From Naasia sp. SYSU D00057 (GTDB lineage: Bacteria; Actinomycetota; Actinomycetes; Actinomycetales; Microbacteriaceae): 64,000 bases of DNA. Numbering within the stretch: position 1 is the first letter of the stretch; every line of letters starts with the position of its first letter. The position numbers and the translations under genes are program-made. Positions 32,741 to 41,624 of this stretch are shown piece after piece. Under the pieces are notes generated by a model. The model ran no database searches. It worked only from the letters and a program-made list of their open reading frames with translations, and was not told the DNA's origin. The DNA is taken from assembly GCF_017916505.1 (NCBI RefSeq), contig NZ_JAFMSZ010000003.1, positions 387,083-451,082 on the forward strand, in the 5' to 3' direction.

Positions 32741-34236
32741 CCGAGCCGACCGTGCCCGGCGACCCGCACGAGGTGCAGCTCCTCGCCTACGCCGACCGGC
32801 TGGGCGGCGGAATCGCGGGCGCCCGCGAGCTGCTGGAGGGACCGCTCGCCCCCTTCCGAGGCGTGCATCTGCTGCCCTTCTTCGTGCCGTTCGACGGCGA
32901 CGACGCGGGCTTCGACCCGGTCGACCACACCTCGGTCGACCCGCGCCTCGGCTCCTGGGACGACGTCCGGGCGATCGCCGCGCAGCGAGAGGTGACGGCC
33001 GACCTCATCGTCAACCACGTCTCGGCCGACTCCGCCGAGTTCCAGGACTGGCTGGCGCGTCAGGAGGACTCGCCATACGAGGGCATGTTCCTCACCTTCG
33101 ACGCCGTCTTCCCCGACGGCGGCACCGAGGCGCAGATCACCGCGTTCTATCGGCCCCGGCCGGGCCTGCCGTTCACCGCGTACCGCACCGGCGACGGACG
33201 CCGTCGGCTGGTCTGGACCACCTTCGTGCCGAGCCAGGTCGACGTCGACGTGCAACATCCGGCGGGCATCCGCTACCTGGAGCGACTGCTCGACGCTCTC
33301 GCCGCCGGGGGCGTCACCACCGTCCGGCTCGACGCCGTCGGGTACGCGATCAAGACGCCCGGCAGTGACAGCTTCATGACCGAGCACACGCTCGAGTTCG
33401 TGCGGGACATCACCGCGATGGCCCATCGGCGGAGCCTGCGCGTCCTCGTCGAGGTGCACGCGCACTACACGCAGCAGCTCGCGATCGCGCCGCTCGTCGA
33501 CCTGGTCTACGACTTCGCGCTGCCGCCGCTGCTGCTGCACTCCCTCGGCACCGGCACCGTCGACCGGCTGGCGCACTGGCTCGAGATCCGCCCGCGCAAC
33601 GCGATCACGGTGCTCGACACGCACGACGGCATCGGTGTGATCGACGCCGGTCCCGCGCTCGATCGGGAGGGACTCATCTCCTTCGAGGAGATGCGGGCGA
33701 TCTTCGAGCGCGCAGCCGCGGCGACGGACGGCCACTCCAGCCTCGCGTCCGTGCTCCCGGCCTGGACCGCGCTGCCGCACCAGATCAACGCGACCTTCTT
33801 CAGCGTCCTCGGCGCAGATCCCACTGCCTACCTGCTGTGCCGGGCGGTGCAGCTGTTCGTGCCGGGCACTCCGCAGATCTACTACGTAGGACTCCTCGCC
33901 GGGCTCGACGACACCGAGCTGTACGCCGCCACCGGGAACGGCCGCGACGTGAACCGGCACTTCTATGCGCCGGAGGAGCTCGGCGAGGCGCTCGCCGGCG
34001 AGGTGCCCCGCGCGATCCTCGCCCTGGTGCGGCTGCGCGCGACGCAGCCGGCGTTCGAGGGCGAGTTCGGCGCCGAGACGACCGGCACGGACACGCTGCG
34101 GCTCGCGTGGGTCGCCGGCGCTGCGCGGGCGCAGTTGGACGTGCGCTTCGGCTCGGGGGAGGTCGGCTTCACGATCGAGGTCACCGGGCCGGACGGGACG
34201 GCTCGCTACGACAGTGTCGGCGCGCTCGCCGGCTGA
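32737..34236 (+). CDS. GH13_18 glycoside phosphorylase, sucrose-phosphorylase family
   Basis: 499 residues. Catalytic residues fit sucrose phosphorylase: nucleophile Asp199 (VRLDAVGYAIK), acid/base Glu239 (VLVEVHAHY), transition-state Asp297 (VLDTHDGIGV). FYRPRPGLPF and NGRDVNRHFY are also present. The acceptor-loop segment reads TALPHQIN (344-351), where I recall NLDLYQVN in Bifidobacterium sucrose phosphorylase. The acceptor may therefore not be free fructose; sucrose 6'-phosphate or another glucoside is possible. The product would be glucose 1-phosphate plus the acceptor. Last of four coupled genes. Confidence 0.85.
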   Translation: MTEPTVPGDPHEVQLLAYADRLGGGIAGARELLEGPLAPFRGVHLLPFFVPFDGDDAGFDPVDHTSVDPRLGSWDDVRAIAAQREVTADLIVNHVSADSAEFQDWLARQEDSPYEGMFLTFDAVFPDGGTEAQITAFYRPRPGLPFTAYRTGDGRRRLVWTTFVPSQVDVDVQHPAGIRYLERLLDALAAGGVTTVRLDAVGYAIKTPGSDSFMTEHTLEFVRDITAMAHRRSLRVLVEVHAHYTQQLAIAPLVDLVYDFALPPLLLHSLGTGTVDRLAHWLEIRPRNAITVLDTHDGIGVIDAGPALDREGLISFEEMRAIFERAAAATDGHSSLASVLPAWTALPHQINATFFSVLGADPTAYLLCRAVQLFVPGTPQIYYVGLLAGLDDTELYAATGNGRDVNRHFYAPEELGEALAGEVPRAILALVRLRATQPAFEGEFGAETTGTDTLRLAWVAGAARAQLDVRFGSGEVGFTIEVTGPDGTARYDSVGALAG

Positions 34237-34342
34237 GCGCTCGTCGCACCCCTCCAAGCCGGGCGCGCCGGCGGCCGGTCCCGCCTGGGGGAGTGCCACA
34301 ACCGGGGCGGCCGCCACGGGCGCGCCGCCCTAGTCTGCCGCG

Positions 34343-34903
34343 GTGGACATCCTCCGGCGCTCCCTCCGCATGCTGCAGCTCACCGCCACCGCCAGTCGGC
34401 GCCCGTCGCTCGACATCCACGACGTGGCCCGGATGCCGGGGCGCGTGTGGCCGACCGACCTCGACGAGCTGCGCCACGTCAACAACGGCGTCTACCTGTC
34501 GATGATGGATCTGCCCCGGCTCGACCTCCTGATGCGCTCCGGTCTGTGGCCGCGGTTCAAGGCGGCCGGCATCTATCCCGTCGTCGCATCGCAGACGATC
34601 ACGTACCGGAAGTCGCTCAAGCTCTGGCAGCGCTTCGAGATCGAGACGCGCATCCTCGGCTACGACGACCGCGCCGTGTACCTGGAGCAGCGGTTCGTCG
34701 CGGGCGGCGAGGTGTACGCGCGCGGCTACGTGAAGGGCCGCTTCCTCCGCCGCCGCGGCGGAGTCGCCACGATGGACGAGATCCGCGAGCTGACCGGGAT
34801 CGACACCGCCGCCCATCCGGTGCCGGACTGGCTCGCCGACTGGTCGCGCCACGTCTCCCTCCCGTCCACCTCCCGCCCGGCCCCCAGCGACTGGGACGCC
34901 TGA
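34343..34903 (+). CDS. Acyl-CoA thioesterase-like protein (4HBT/THEM6 type)
   Basis: 186-residue hotdog-fold protein. DELRHVNNGVYLSMMDLPR carries the Asn/Asp region of 4-hydroxybenzoyl-CoA-type thioesterases, and YRKSLKLWQRFEIETRILG is the usual following strand. The group is close to human THEM6. The substrate is unknown. A TAGTCT hexamer (34331-34336) ends 6 nt before the GTG and there is no Shine-Dalgarno, which suggests a leaderless transcript. Its end is only 7 bp from the convergent GH38 gene. Confidence 0.75.
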   Translation: MDILRRSLRMLQLTATASRRPSLDIHDVARMPGRVWPTDLDELRHVNNGVYLSMMDLPRLDLLMRSGLWPRFKAAGIYPVVASQTITYRKSLKLWQRFEIETRILGYDDRAVYLEQRFVAGGEVYARGYVKGRFLRRRGGVATMDEIRELTGIDTAAHPVPDWLADWSRHVSLPSTSRPAPSDWDA

Positions 34904-34910
34904 CCCGCCC

Positions 34911-37397
34911 TCACCGGGGGTGGGGTTCGACGCGGCGCGCCCGCACCTCGGCGAGGCCGTACGGGGGCACGATCGCCGCTTCCGGCACGATCTCGACTCC
35001 TGTGCCGTCCCAGCCGACCCGCGCCGCGACCGGCTCGGCGCCCGGGTTGCGGAGCCGGATGCGCACCTCGTCGCCCTCCGGCCGAAGCTCCGCGAACAGC
35101 CGGTCGGCGGGCTCGATCCGCAGCCCGGAGGAGCCCCGCAGGGCGACCGGACCGGCGTAGGCGCGAGCTTGGAGCGGCTGCAGCAGGTCCCGCCCGAACC
35201 GGCGCACGGCGACGGCGTCCGGCGCCGCGAGGCGGAACCGGTAGCGGTAGCGCAGGGTCCCGTCCTGCCGCGCCTGGAAGTTCGTGAAGTGCAGGTTGTT
35301 CATCAGCCAGCTGTTGATGTGCCCGTGCGGGGCGTCGAGCTCGCGCGCCCACTTGCCGGTCTGGAAGCCGCCGAGCTGGACGAGCGGCGCATCCACCGTG
35401 CCCCAGAGCACGCCGCCCTCGGCGCCGGCCACCCCGACGGCGTGCTGGATGGAGTACCAGTCCTTGCTGGTGTCGGGCAGCTGCTCGGCGTCGGCCTCGT
35501 AGACGGCGCCCGCCGTCTCGAGCAGGAACCGCGGATCGGCGACCGCGAACGGGAACGCCACGAAGATGCTCTCGGGGGCGAACACCTCCGGCTTGACGAG
35601 CTCGACGTCGAGGTCGATCACGTCGGTTCGCCGGTAGAGGCGGAGCGTGGCGGTGACGCTCGGCACGGTCGGGGCGGAGCCGATCCAGCGGATCTCGACC
35701 ATGTCGTCCGTCTCGGTGACGAGCGGCAGGACGTCGCTCGTGGACACGGCGCGCACGAAGTCGGGCCCCGGGTTGTCGGGGTGGAAGTCCTTCGGGCTGC
35801 GGGTGACCATCGGATGGGCGCTGTCGGCGGGGACGCGCTCGACCACCACCGCGCCGAGGCCGGAGCCCGCCGCCTGGTCGACCAGCTCCCGTCCGGTCGC
35901 CAGGTCGAGGAGGGAGACCACTCCTCCGCGCGCCGGATCGACCGTGACCGCGTAGCGCTCGGTGCGGATGCCGCGGCCGGAGCAGGGGAGGGGACGCTCG
36001 GCCGGCACCTCCAGCATCGCCGTGCCGAACGCCGGGACGTCGCGCGCGACGACGGTCACCTCGCGGACCCCGTCCACCTCCACGGTCACGGGCTCGGTGC
36101 GGACGCTCTCCGTCGGATTGACGACCACGATCGCCCGGGCCGCGACGGGCGCGTCCGGGGCGCCGCTCGCCACGAGGCGGAACAGGCCCTCGACGGCGAG
36201 GTCGCGCGCCCAGTCGTAGGCGCCGTACGCGAACCCGGCCTTGCCGTTCCAGTGCGAGGAGCTGAAGAAGGAGTGCGGACGCGAGTAGGTCTCCCACGAG
36301 CCCCACGTGTGCTCGTTGAAGAGCATCAGCTCCTCGTCGACCGCGCTTAGGTCGCGGTCGATCTCCTCGGGCGTGCGCAGGCGGACGGGCCCGCGGCGGT
36401 AGCCGAGGACCGTGGCGAGTGCGACGTCCCCGTCGCCCCGCAACCGCGACAGGGCGAGGGTGGACTGCGCCGCGAGCGACAGCGACCGCGCCTCGCGGTA
36501 CACCGCCACCTCGCGGGCGGTCGAGCCGTGCCCGTGCGACCACCAGTCGGACCACTCGCCCCGCACCCTCGGGATGTCCGCCTCGCGGGCTTGCGCCTCG
36601 AGCGCGTCGAGCGCCTGGTCGATGGTGGCCGTCTCCATCCGCACGTCCGGGCGGCGCGCGTTCCAGTGCCGCACGACGTCGAGGAACAAAGCGGTCGGCC
36701 AGCGGTTGTCGTTGCCCGCGTGCACGATCGCGGTGTCGTAGGGGTAGTCGCGGCGGGCGGCGAGGCCGTCGAGGAACTCGCTGATCCGCAGCTCGGCGAG
36801 CTCGACGTCGGCGTCGACGATGCCCCACTCCTCGCCGAACCCGTAGTGGGTCGAGAGCCACACGAAGACGGGCTCGCCGTCCTGGCCCTCCCACCAGAAG
36901 CCGGAGGGCTGCGCGAACGGCGGGCGGCCGTGGTCCGGGTTCAGTGCCATCACCAGCCGGGAGACCCCGGCCCGGCGCATGGCGGGCACGGCGCCCCAGG
37001 AGATGCCGTTCACGTCGCCGTGCTGCTCGGTGCGCACCGGGATGCCCGCCGCGGCGAAGGCGGCCAGGCGATCGTAGGCGGCGTCCAGCTCGGATTGCGA
37101 GGCGAGCTGCGTGTTGTTGAGGTACCCGGCGGTGACGGCCAGGGTGCCGTCCGCAACCCGGCGGCGCAGCCGGTGGGCCTGCTCGGGCGGCGCGTGCTCG
37201 AGGAAGCGGAGGACGGGCCGGGCGACCTCGAAGGTCCAGCGGAACCGGTCAGGTCCGCTGGAGCCGTGAGCGTCCGCCAGGTCGAGGACCTCGCCGATGA
37301 TAGCTTCGTGCATCCGATCGATAATTCGAGGGCTGTTCGTGTAGCCGACGTCGTGGTGCGTATGGCCGACGAGAAATACTCTGTTGAGAGTGCCCAC
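34911..37397 (-). CDS. GH38 alpha-mannosidase family protein
   Basis: About 828 residues. The N-terminal catalytic domain starts LVGHTHHDVGYT with the metal His-x-His and Asp. HGDVNGISWG holds a further Asp, likely the nucleophile, and AGNDNRWPT follows; an all-beta C-terminal half completes the GH38 layout. No signal peptide, so it probably acts on imported or cytosolic mannosides. GTG 37397 after AAGGGG is preferred; an in-frame ATG at 37418 has no site. It is divergent from a sugar-binding protein gene. Confidence 0.82.
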   Translation of the reverse strand: MGTLNRVFLVGHTHHDVGYTNSPRIIDRMHEAIIGEVLDLADAHGSSGPDRFRWTFEVARPVLRFLEHAPPEQAHRLRRRVADGTLAVTAGYLNNTQLASQSELDAAYDRLAAFAAAGIPVRTEQHGDVNGISWGAVPAMRRAGVSRLVMALNPDHGRPPFAQPSGFWWEGQDGEPVFVWLSTHYGFGEEWGIVDADVELAELRISEFLDGLAARRDYPYDTAIVHAGNDNRWPTALFLDVVRHWNARRPDVRMETATIDQALDALEAQAREADIPRVRGEWSDWWSHGHGSTAREVAVYREARSLSLAAQSTLALSRLRGDGDVALATVLGYRRGPVRLRTPEEIDRDLSAVDEELMLFNEHTWGSWETYSRPHSFFSSSHWNGKAGFAYGAYDWARDLAVEGLFRLVASGAPDAPVAARAIVVVNPTESVRTEPVTVEVDGVREVTVVARDVPAFGTAMLEVPAERPLPCSGRGIRTERYAVTVDPARGGVVSLLDLATGRELVDQAAGSGLGAVVVERVPADSAHPMVTRSPKDFHPDNPGPDFVRAVSTSDVLPLVTETDDMVEIRWIGSAPTVPSVTATLRLYRRTDVIDLDVELVKPEVFAPESIFVAFPFAVADPRFLLETAGAVYEADAEQLPDTSKDWYSIQHAVGVAGAEGGVLWGTVDAPLVQLGGFQTGKWARELDAPHGHINSWLMNNLHFTNFQARQDGTLRYRYRFRLAAPDAVAVRRFGRDLLQPLQARAYAGPVALRGSSGLRIEPADRLFAELRPEGDEVRIRLRNPGAEPVAARVGWDGTGVEIVPEAAIVPPYGLAEVRARRVEPHPR

Positions 37398-37519
37398 GGA
37401 GCCCCTTCGCTCGATCATCTGTGAGATCGTTCCCAGACGAGGCTAGTCCGGTCGTGGACGCCTCGACAAGGCTCGTTCCGCGCAAATCTCACGATTTCGT
37501 CTCATCGGGACGCGCCTCC

Positions 37520-37557
37520 TTGTGACGAAGTGAGCAGTGAGCCATACTCCGGTATGG
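37520..37557 (+). promoter_or_regulatory. Promoter with overlapping palindrome upstream of binding-protein gene
   Basis: TTGTGA (37520-37525), a 19-nt spacer and TACTCC (37545-37550). The palindrome CCATAC-TCCG-GTATGG (37542-37557) covers the -10, as expected for a repressor site. No regulator gene is adjacent. Confidence 0.5.
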
Positions 37558-37637
37558 GAAGGATTCCAGAAACAGCCGGGAGTCTGCCCTCCGCGGGAGC
37601 GACGATGCCCCGCCGGATCTCTTGCGAAGGGAAACTC

Positions 37638-39017
37638 ATGAAGAAGAGGCAAAGGGTCCTCCTCGCCGCCACAGCCGTGGCGTCGATCGCTGCACTCACC
37701 GCGTGTGGTTCGGGAGGCGGAGGCAACACCAACTCCGGCGCCGACGCCGACTTCACGGCCGCGCCCACCGGCACGCTCAACGCGTGGGGCTTCGAGAACG
37801 CGGACGACGTGGGCCAGTCGCGACTCGACTACGCGGCGGAGCAGCTCGCCGACGTCGACATCAAGATCGAGGCGACCGCCTTCGACGCTCAGAAGTTCAC
37901 GGCGGCCACCGCGAGCGGCAACGTCCCCGACGTCGTCCAGATGAGCTCGCAGTACGTCGGGACCTACGCGGCGAAGGGCCTCATCCTGCCCCTCGACGAG
38001 TGCCTCGCGGCGAACGACGTGACCGCCGACCACTGGTACGACTCGGTCATCGCCGACGTCACCTACGACGACACCATCTACGCGGTGCCGCAGTTCTACC
38101 AGCCGCCGGCCATCATCACGAACACCCGGCTCCTCGAGGCCGCCGGCCTCACCAACGACGACATCGACACCTCCGACCGCGAGCGCCTGCTCTCGGCCGT
38201 GTCGAAGCTGTACAAGGAGCAGGGCGGCAACCCGTCCACCCTCGGCCTCGACCCGCAGGTCCCCGGCACCGCCGGCCTCTGGTTCCTCGGCAACGGCGGC
38301 CAGATCATGGACGCCGACGGCAAGCCCACCCTCGACAACGACGCCAACGTCGACGCGCTCACCTTCCTCAAGGAGCTGACCGACGCGCAGGGCGGCTTCG
38401 CCAAGGTGAAGAGCTTCATCGACACCTTCGACATGTTCGGTGCCGAGAACCAGTACGTGAAGGACCAGGTCGCGGCGGAGATCAACGCGCAGTGGTACCC
38501 GAACGTGCTCGCGGCGACGCAGGCCGACATCACCATCAACGCGGTCCCGTTCAAGGACAAGGACGGCAACCCGTTCACCGTCGCCAGCGGCACCGCGTTC
38601 GTCGTGCCGAAGGGTGCGAAGAACCCGGCCGCTGCCTGTGCCTGGGCCATCAACCTCACCTCGGACGAAGCGTGGATGGCGGCCGGCGAGGCCCGTGCCA
38701 AGACGATCGAGGAGGACCCGGACCCCAACCGCATGAACACCGGTCTGTTCACGGGCTCCCCCTCGGCCGACCAGGCGATCCGCGAGAAGTTCGTGGTTCC
38801 CACCGGCAACGCCGGTTTCGACCAGGTCATCGCGACCTACTACGACGTCGTCGGTGAGGGCAAGTCGTTCGGCTCCTCGGCCGCCGGTCAGGAGATCCAG
38901 ACCGAGCTGCAGACCGCCGTCACCGCCGCGCTCAACGGCGAGAAGACGCCGGAAGAGGCCCTCGCGGACGGCCAGGCGGCCGCCCAGCGGGCCTGGGAGC
39001 AGACGACGGGCCAGTAA
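37638..39017 (+). CDS. Sugar ABC importer binding lipoprotein
   Basis: 459-residue family-1 extracellular binding protein. The signal MKKRQRVLLAATAVAS leads to the lipobox LTAC, followed by a Gly/Asn/Ser linker. ATG 37638 follows GAAGGGAAACTC; the frame is open upstream but that part has no signal-like character. It probably partners the two permeases at 39688-41624, although these are on the opposite strand and converge on it. The ligand is unknown; the nearby GH38 points to a mannoside. Confidence 0.83.
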   Translation: MKKRQRVLLAATAVASIAALTACGSGGGGNTNSGADADFTAAPTGTLNAWGFENADDVGQSRLDYAAEQLADVDIKIEATAFDAQKFTAATASGNVPDVVQMSSQYVGTYAAKGLILPLDECLAANDVTADHWYDSVIADVTYDDTIYAVPQFYQPPAIITNTRLLEAAGLTNDDIDTSDRERLLSAVSKLYKEQGGNPSTLGLDPQVPGTAGLWFLGNGGQIMDADGKPTLDNDANVDALTFLKELTDAQGGFAKVKSFIDTFDMFGAENQYVKDQVAAEINAQWYPNVLAATQADITINAVPFKDKDGNPFTVASGTAFVVPKGAKNPAAACAWAINLTSDEAWMAAGEARAKTIEEDPDPNRMNTGLFTGSPSADQAIREKFVVPTGNAGFDQVIATYYDVVGEGKSFGSSAAGQEIQTELQTAVTAALNGEKTPEEALADGQAAAQRAWEQTTGQ

Positions 39018-39032
39018 GTCGCTCGCTGTGTA

Positions 39033-39069
39033 GGGGCGGTCCTCCGGATTCTTCGGGGGGCCGCCCTTT
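39033..39069 (+). terminator. Intrinsic terminator of the binding-protein gene
   Basis: GGGCGGTCCTCCG (39034-39046) pairs with CGGGGGGCCGCCC (39054-39066) with a 7-nt loop and a short T run after it. Confidence 0.8.
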
Positions 39070-39087
39070 CGCTTGCGTTCAGTTCCG

Positions 39088-39176
39088 CGGCGGTCGGGGG
39101 CGTCCACCGCTGCTCAGACAGTTGCGCGGCAAGCGTGCCGCGCAAAACTCGCCTCGGCGGACGCCCCCGACCGCCG
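39088..39176. repeat. Nested palindrome with 18-bp outer arms
   Basis: The outer arms CGGCGGTCGGGGGCGTCC (39088-39105) and its exact complement (39159-39176) enclose a second perfect hairpin TTGCGCGGCA (39122-39131)/TGCCGCGCAA (39136-39145). It follows the binding-protein terminator in a convergent gap and repeats the nested layout of the other elements with a different word. Confidence 0.8.
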
Positions 39177-39199
39177 CTCCCTCACGGGAGCGAGCGGCC

Positions 39200-39425
39200 G
39201 TAGTCCACTGATGGCTGGAACCGCCCTATATACGTTGCTCGCTCAGGGCTGAGGTACCCCGACCCATGGTTTCCCCTCCGGTGATTGAGGAGGCCGCGCA
39301 GCGGGCGTAGTCCATCGATGGGTGGAGCCGCCCCATACCTGCTCGCTCAGGGCTGGGGTACCCCGACCCATGGTTTCTCCCCTCCGGTGATTGAGGAGGC
39401 CGCGCAGCGGCCGTCTCGAAATCAC
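39200..39425. repeat. Two tandem 107-bp repeats ending in a REP-like palindrome
   Basis: A unit starting GTAGTCC at 39200 recurs from 39307 with few changes. Each copy carries CTCAGGGCTGAGGTACCCC or close and CTCCGGTGATTGAGGAGGCC. The second copy ends in a palindrome (39387-39425) pairing GTGATT with AATCAC around GGCCGCGCAGCGGCC. No protein-coding use is credible. Confidence 0.8.
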
Positions 39426-39516
39426 GCGACGCGCCTTTCGGACCCAGCCACTCCCGGCCCGCCGCGGTCAGCGGACGCGGGCGAGGGCGAAGCCGGCCCA
39501 GCGCTCGCTCGCAAGG

Positions 39517-39590
39517 GCCGAGTGCGCCCGTGAGCGCCGAGTGCGCCCGGTGCCCGGGGTGCACTCGGTGCTGCAAGCAGCACTCGGTGG
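39517..39590. repeat. Nested palindrome, CCGAGTGCGCCC family, copy 1
   Basis: Direct copies GCCGAGTGCGCCC at 39517 and 39536, then inverted GGGTGCACTCGGTG (39557-39570) and GCAGCACTCGGTGG (39577-39590). It is the last element in the 670-bp gap 39018-39687, which holds only repeats and terminators. Confidence 0.75.
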
Positions 39591-39687
39591 TTCGCGCGGC
39601 TGGGTCCGAGGGGAACGTCGCGACCCCCACGAAATGCAGGACGCCCCGACCGCCGAAGCGGCCGGGGCGTCCCGGGGACGGAGGGGA

Positions 39688-40635
39688 TCAGCCCTTGCGG
39701 CCCTGAGTGGCGATGCCTTCGATGAAGTAGCGCTGACCGAAGGCGAACAGGATGAGCATCGGCAGCGTCACGAGAAGCGCGGCCGTCATGACCCACTGGT
39801 AGTCGCCCTGGCCGCCGTTGCCGGGGCTGAAGGCGGTCATCGCGTACGAGATGCCGAGCGGGACCGTGAAGTTCTCGATCGACCCAAAGTTCAGGTAGAT
39901 GAGCGGGGCCTGCAGGTTGTTCCAGCTGGCCTGGAACTCGAAGATGAACACGATGATGAACGACGGGATCGACAGAGGTGCCGCGATCCTCCAGAACAGG
40001 CCCCAGTAGCTGGCGCCGTCGACGCGTGCCGCCTCGAACAGCTCCCTCGGCAGGCCGAGGAAGAACTGGCGTTGCAGGAAGATGTAGAACGCCGAGCCGA
40101 ACAGGTTGGTCGCCCACAGCGGCACGTTGGTGCCGACGAAGCCGAGGTTGTTCCAGATCAGGTAGGTCGGGATCAGCGTCACGGCGCCCGGCAGCATCAT
40201 CGTCGCGAGGATGAGGCCGAACAGCAGGTTGCGGCCGGGGAACTTGAAGTACGCGAACCCGAACGCCACGATCGAGCTCGAGAGCGTGACGAGTCCGGCG
40301 GCGAGGATCGCGATGAGGAGGCTGTTGCCGACCCAGTTGAGGAGCGGCAGCTTGTCCCATACATCCGCGTAGTTCTGCGGCTGGAAGGTCTGCGGGATGA
40401 GGCGGTTGTCGAAGACCTCGCCGCGCGGCTTGAGGCTGGCCGAGAGCAGCCACGCGAACGGGTAGAGGAACAGCAGCGCGAACCCGATCAGCAGGACCCA
40501 CAGGATCGCCTTGACGACCACGTTCTTCACGTCGCGGCCGGGCGACGCGGGGCTCTTGCCACCCGCCTCCTGGATGCCGAGCGCCTGCATCCGAGGGTCG
40601 ACAGTCGCCTGACTGGTGCCGATGGTGGAGCTCAT
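39688..40635 (-). CDS. Sugar ABC importer permease (MalG type)
   Basis: 315-residue permease with six membrane segments after a cytosolic N terminus. The EAA loop reads ELFEAARVDGASYWGLFWRI and the protein ends FGQRYFIEGIATQGRKG. The start codon shares one base with the stop of the upstream permease (TGATG). It pairs with that permease and probably with the binding protein encoded convergently at 37638-39017. Confidence 0.88.
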   Translation of the reverse strand: MSSTIGTSQATVDPRMQALGIQEAGGKSPASPGRDVKNVVVKAILWVLLIGFALLFLYPFAWLLSASLKPRGEVFDNRLIPQTFQPQNYADVWDKLPLLNWVGNSLLIAILAAGLVTLSSSIVAFGFAYFKFPGRNLLFGLILATMMLPGAVTLIPTYLIWNNLGFVGTNVPLWATNLFGSAFYIFLQRQFFLGLPRELFEAARVDGASYWGLFWRIAAPLSIPSFIIVFIFEFQASWNNLQAPLIYLNFGSIENFTVPLGISYAMTAFSPGNGGQGDYQWVMTAALLVTLPMLILFAFGQRYFIEGIATQGRKG

Positions 40636-41624
40636 CAGTTCTTGTCTCCCTCGTAGTAGACGAACCGGTTGCCGAACTTCACCTGGATGAACGTGATGAT
40701 CATGATGATCACGAAGATCAGCCAGGCCATGGCGGCCGCGAAGCCGAAGTTGAAGTTGCGGAACGCCTGCTGGAACAGGTACACCGCGTAGAACAGGGAC
40801 GCGTCGGGCGAGGCGTTCGTCTGGTTGCGCCAGAAGAGCAGGAACGCCTGGTCGAACACCTGCAGCGCCGCGATGGTGAGCACCAGCACGTTGAAGAAGA
40901 TGGTCCCGGAGATCATCGGCACGGTGATGTTGAAGAACTGCCGCACCTTGCCGGCGCCGTCGAGCGACGCCACCTCGTAGAGGTCGCGCGGCACGTTCTT
41001 GAGGGCCGCGAGGAAGATGATCATCGTTCCGCTGACCGACCAGAGGGTCATGAGGACGATGGACGGCTTCACCCAGTTGGGGTCGGTGAGCCACTGCGGA
41101 CCCTGGATGCCGATCAGCGCGAGTCCGCGGTTGATCGCGCCGTAGTTCCCGTTGAGGAGCAGGAGGAAGACGGAGGCCGCGGCGACCGACGGCGTCATCT
41201 TCGGCAGGTAGTAGAGGGTGCGGAAGAGGCCCGCGCCCTTGCCCACGCGATTGAGCAGCATCGCGAGGAACAGGGCGAACGCGATCTCGAGCGGCACCGC
41301 CATGACCGCGTAGAACAGGGTGTTGCCGAGCGCCAGCATGACCTTCGGATCCTCGAACAGCTCGGCGTAGTTGGCGCCGCCGTTCGGGACCGCCGTGTCG
41401 GTGGCGAGGTCGTAGTCGCTGAACGAGATGACGAGGCTGTAGATCATCGCGCCGAGCGTGAAGATCAGGAACCCGACCACCCAGGGGGCGACGAAGAGGT
41501 AGCCCGCGAGCGCCTCGCGCTTGTTGTACTTGTCGCGCTGCTTCTTGCGGCGGGTCCCCGCCGGCTTCGCAGCGGTCGTCGCGACCGACGACTCCGCTTC
41601 CGCGCGGTCCTCGACGGCGGTCAT
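40635..41624 (-). CDS. Sugar ABC importer permease (MalF/UgpA type)
   Basis: 329-residue permease. A basic cytosolic tail (GTRRKKQRDKYNKREAL) precedes six membrane helices. The EAA loop reads DLYEVASLDGAGKVRQFFNI. ATG 41624 follows GAAGGG; upstream in-frame sequence to 41912 has no ribosome-binding site and low-complexity translation. Two oxidoreductase genes lie upstream on the same strand. Confidence 0.87.
   Translation of the reverse strand: MTAVEDRAEAESSVATTAAKPAGTRRKKQRDKYNKREALAGYLFVAPWVVGFLIFTLGAMIYSLVISFSDYDLATDTAVPNGGANYAELFEDPKVMLALGNTLFYAVMAVPLEIAFALFLAMLLNRVGKGAGLFRTLYYLPKMTPSVAAASVFLLLLNGNYGAINRGLALIGIQGPQWLTDPNWVKPSIVLMTLWSVSGTMIIFLAALKNVPRDLYEVASLDGAGKVRQFFNITVPMISGTIFFNVLVLTIAALQVFDQAFLLFWRNQTNASPDASLFYAVYLFQQAFRNFNFGFAAAMAWLIFVIIMIITFIQVKFGNRFVYYEGDKN

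Noticed and set aside
39200-39425. CRISPR-like tandem repeats
   Set aside because: Only two units of 107 bp with no spacers and no cas genes.
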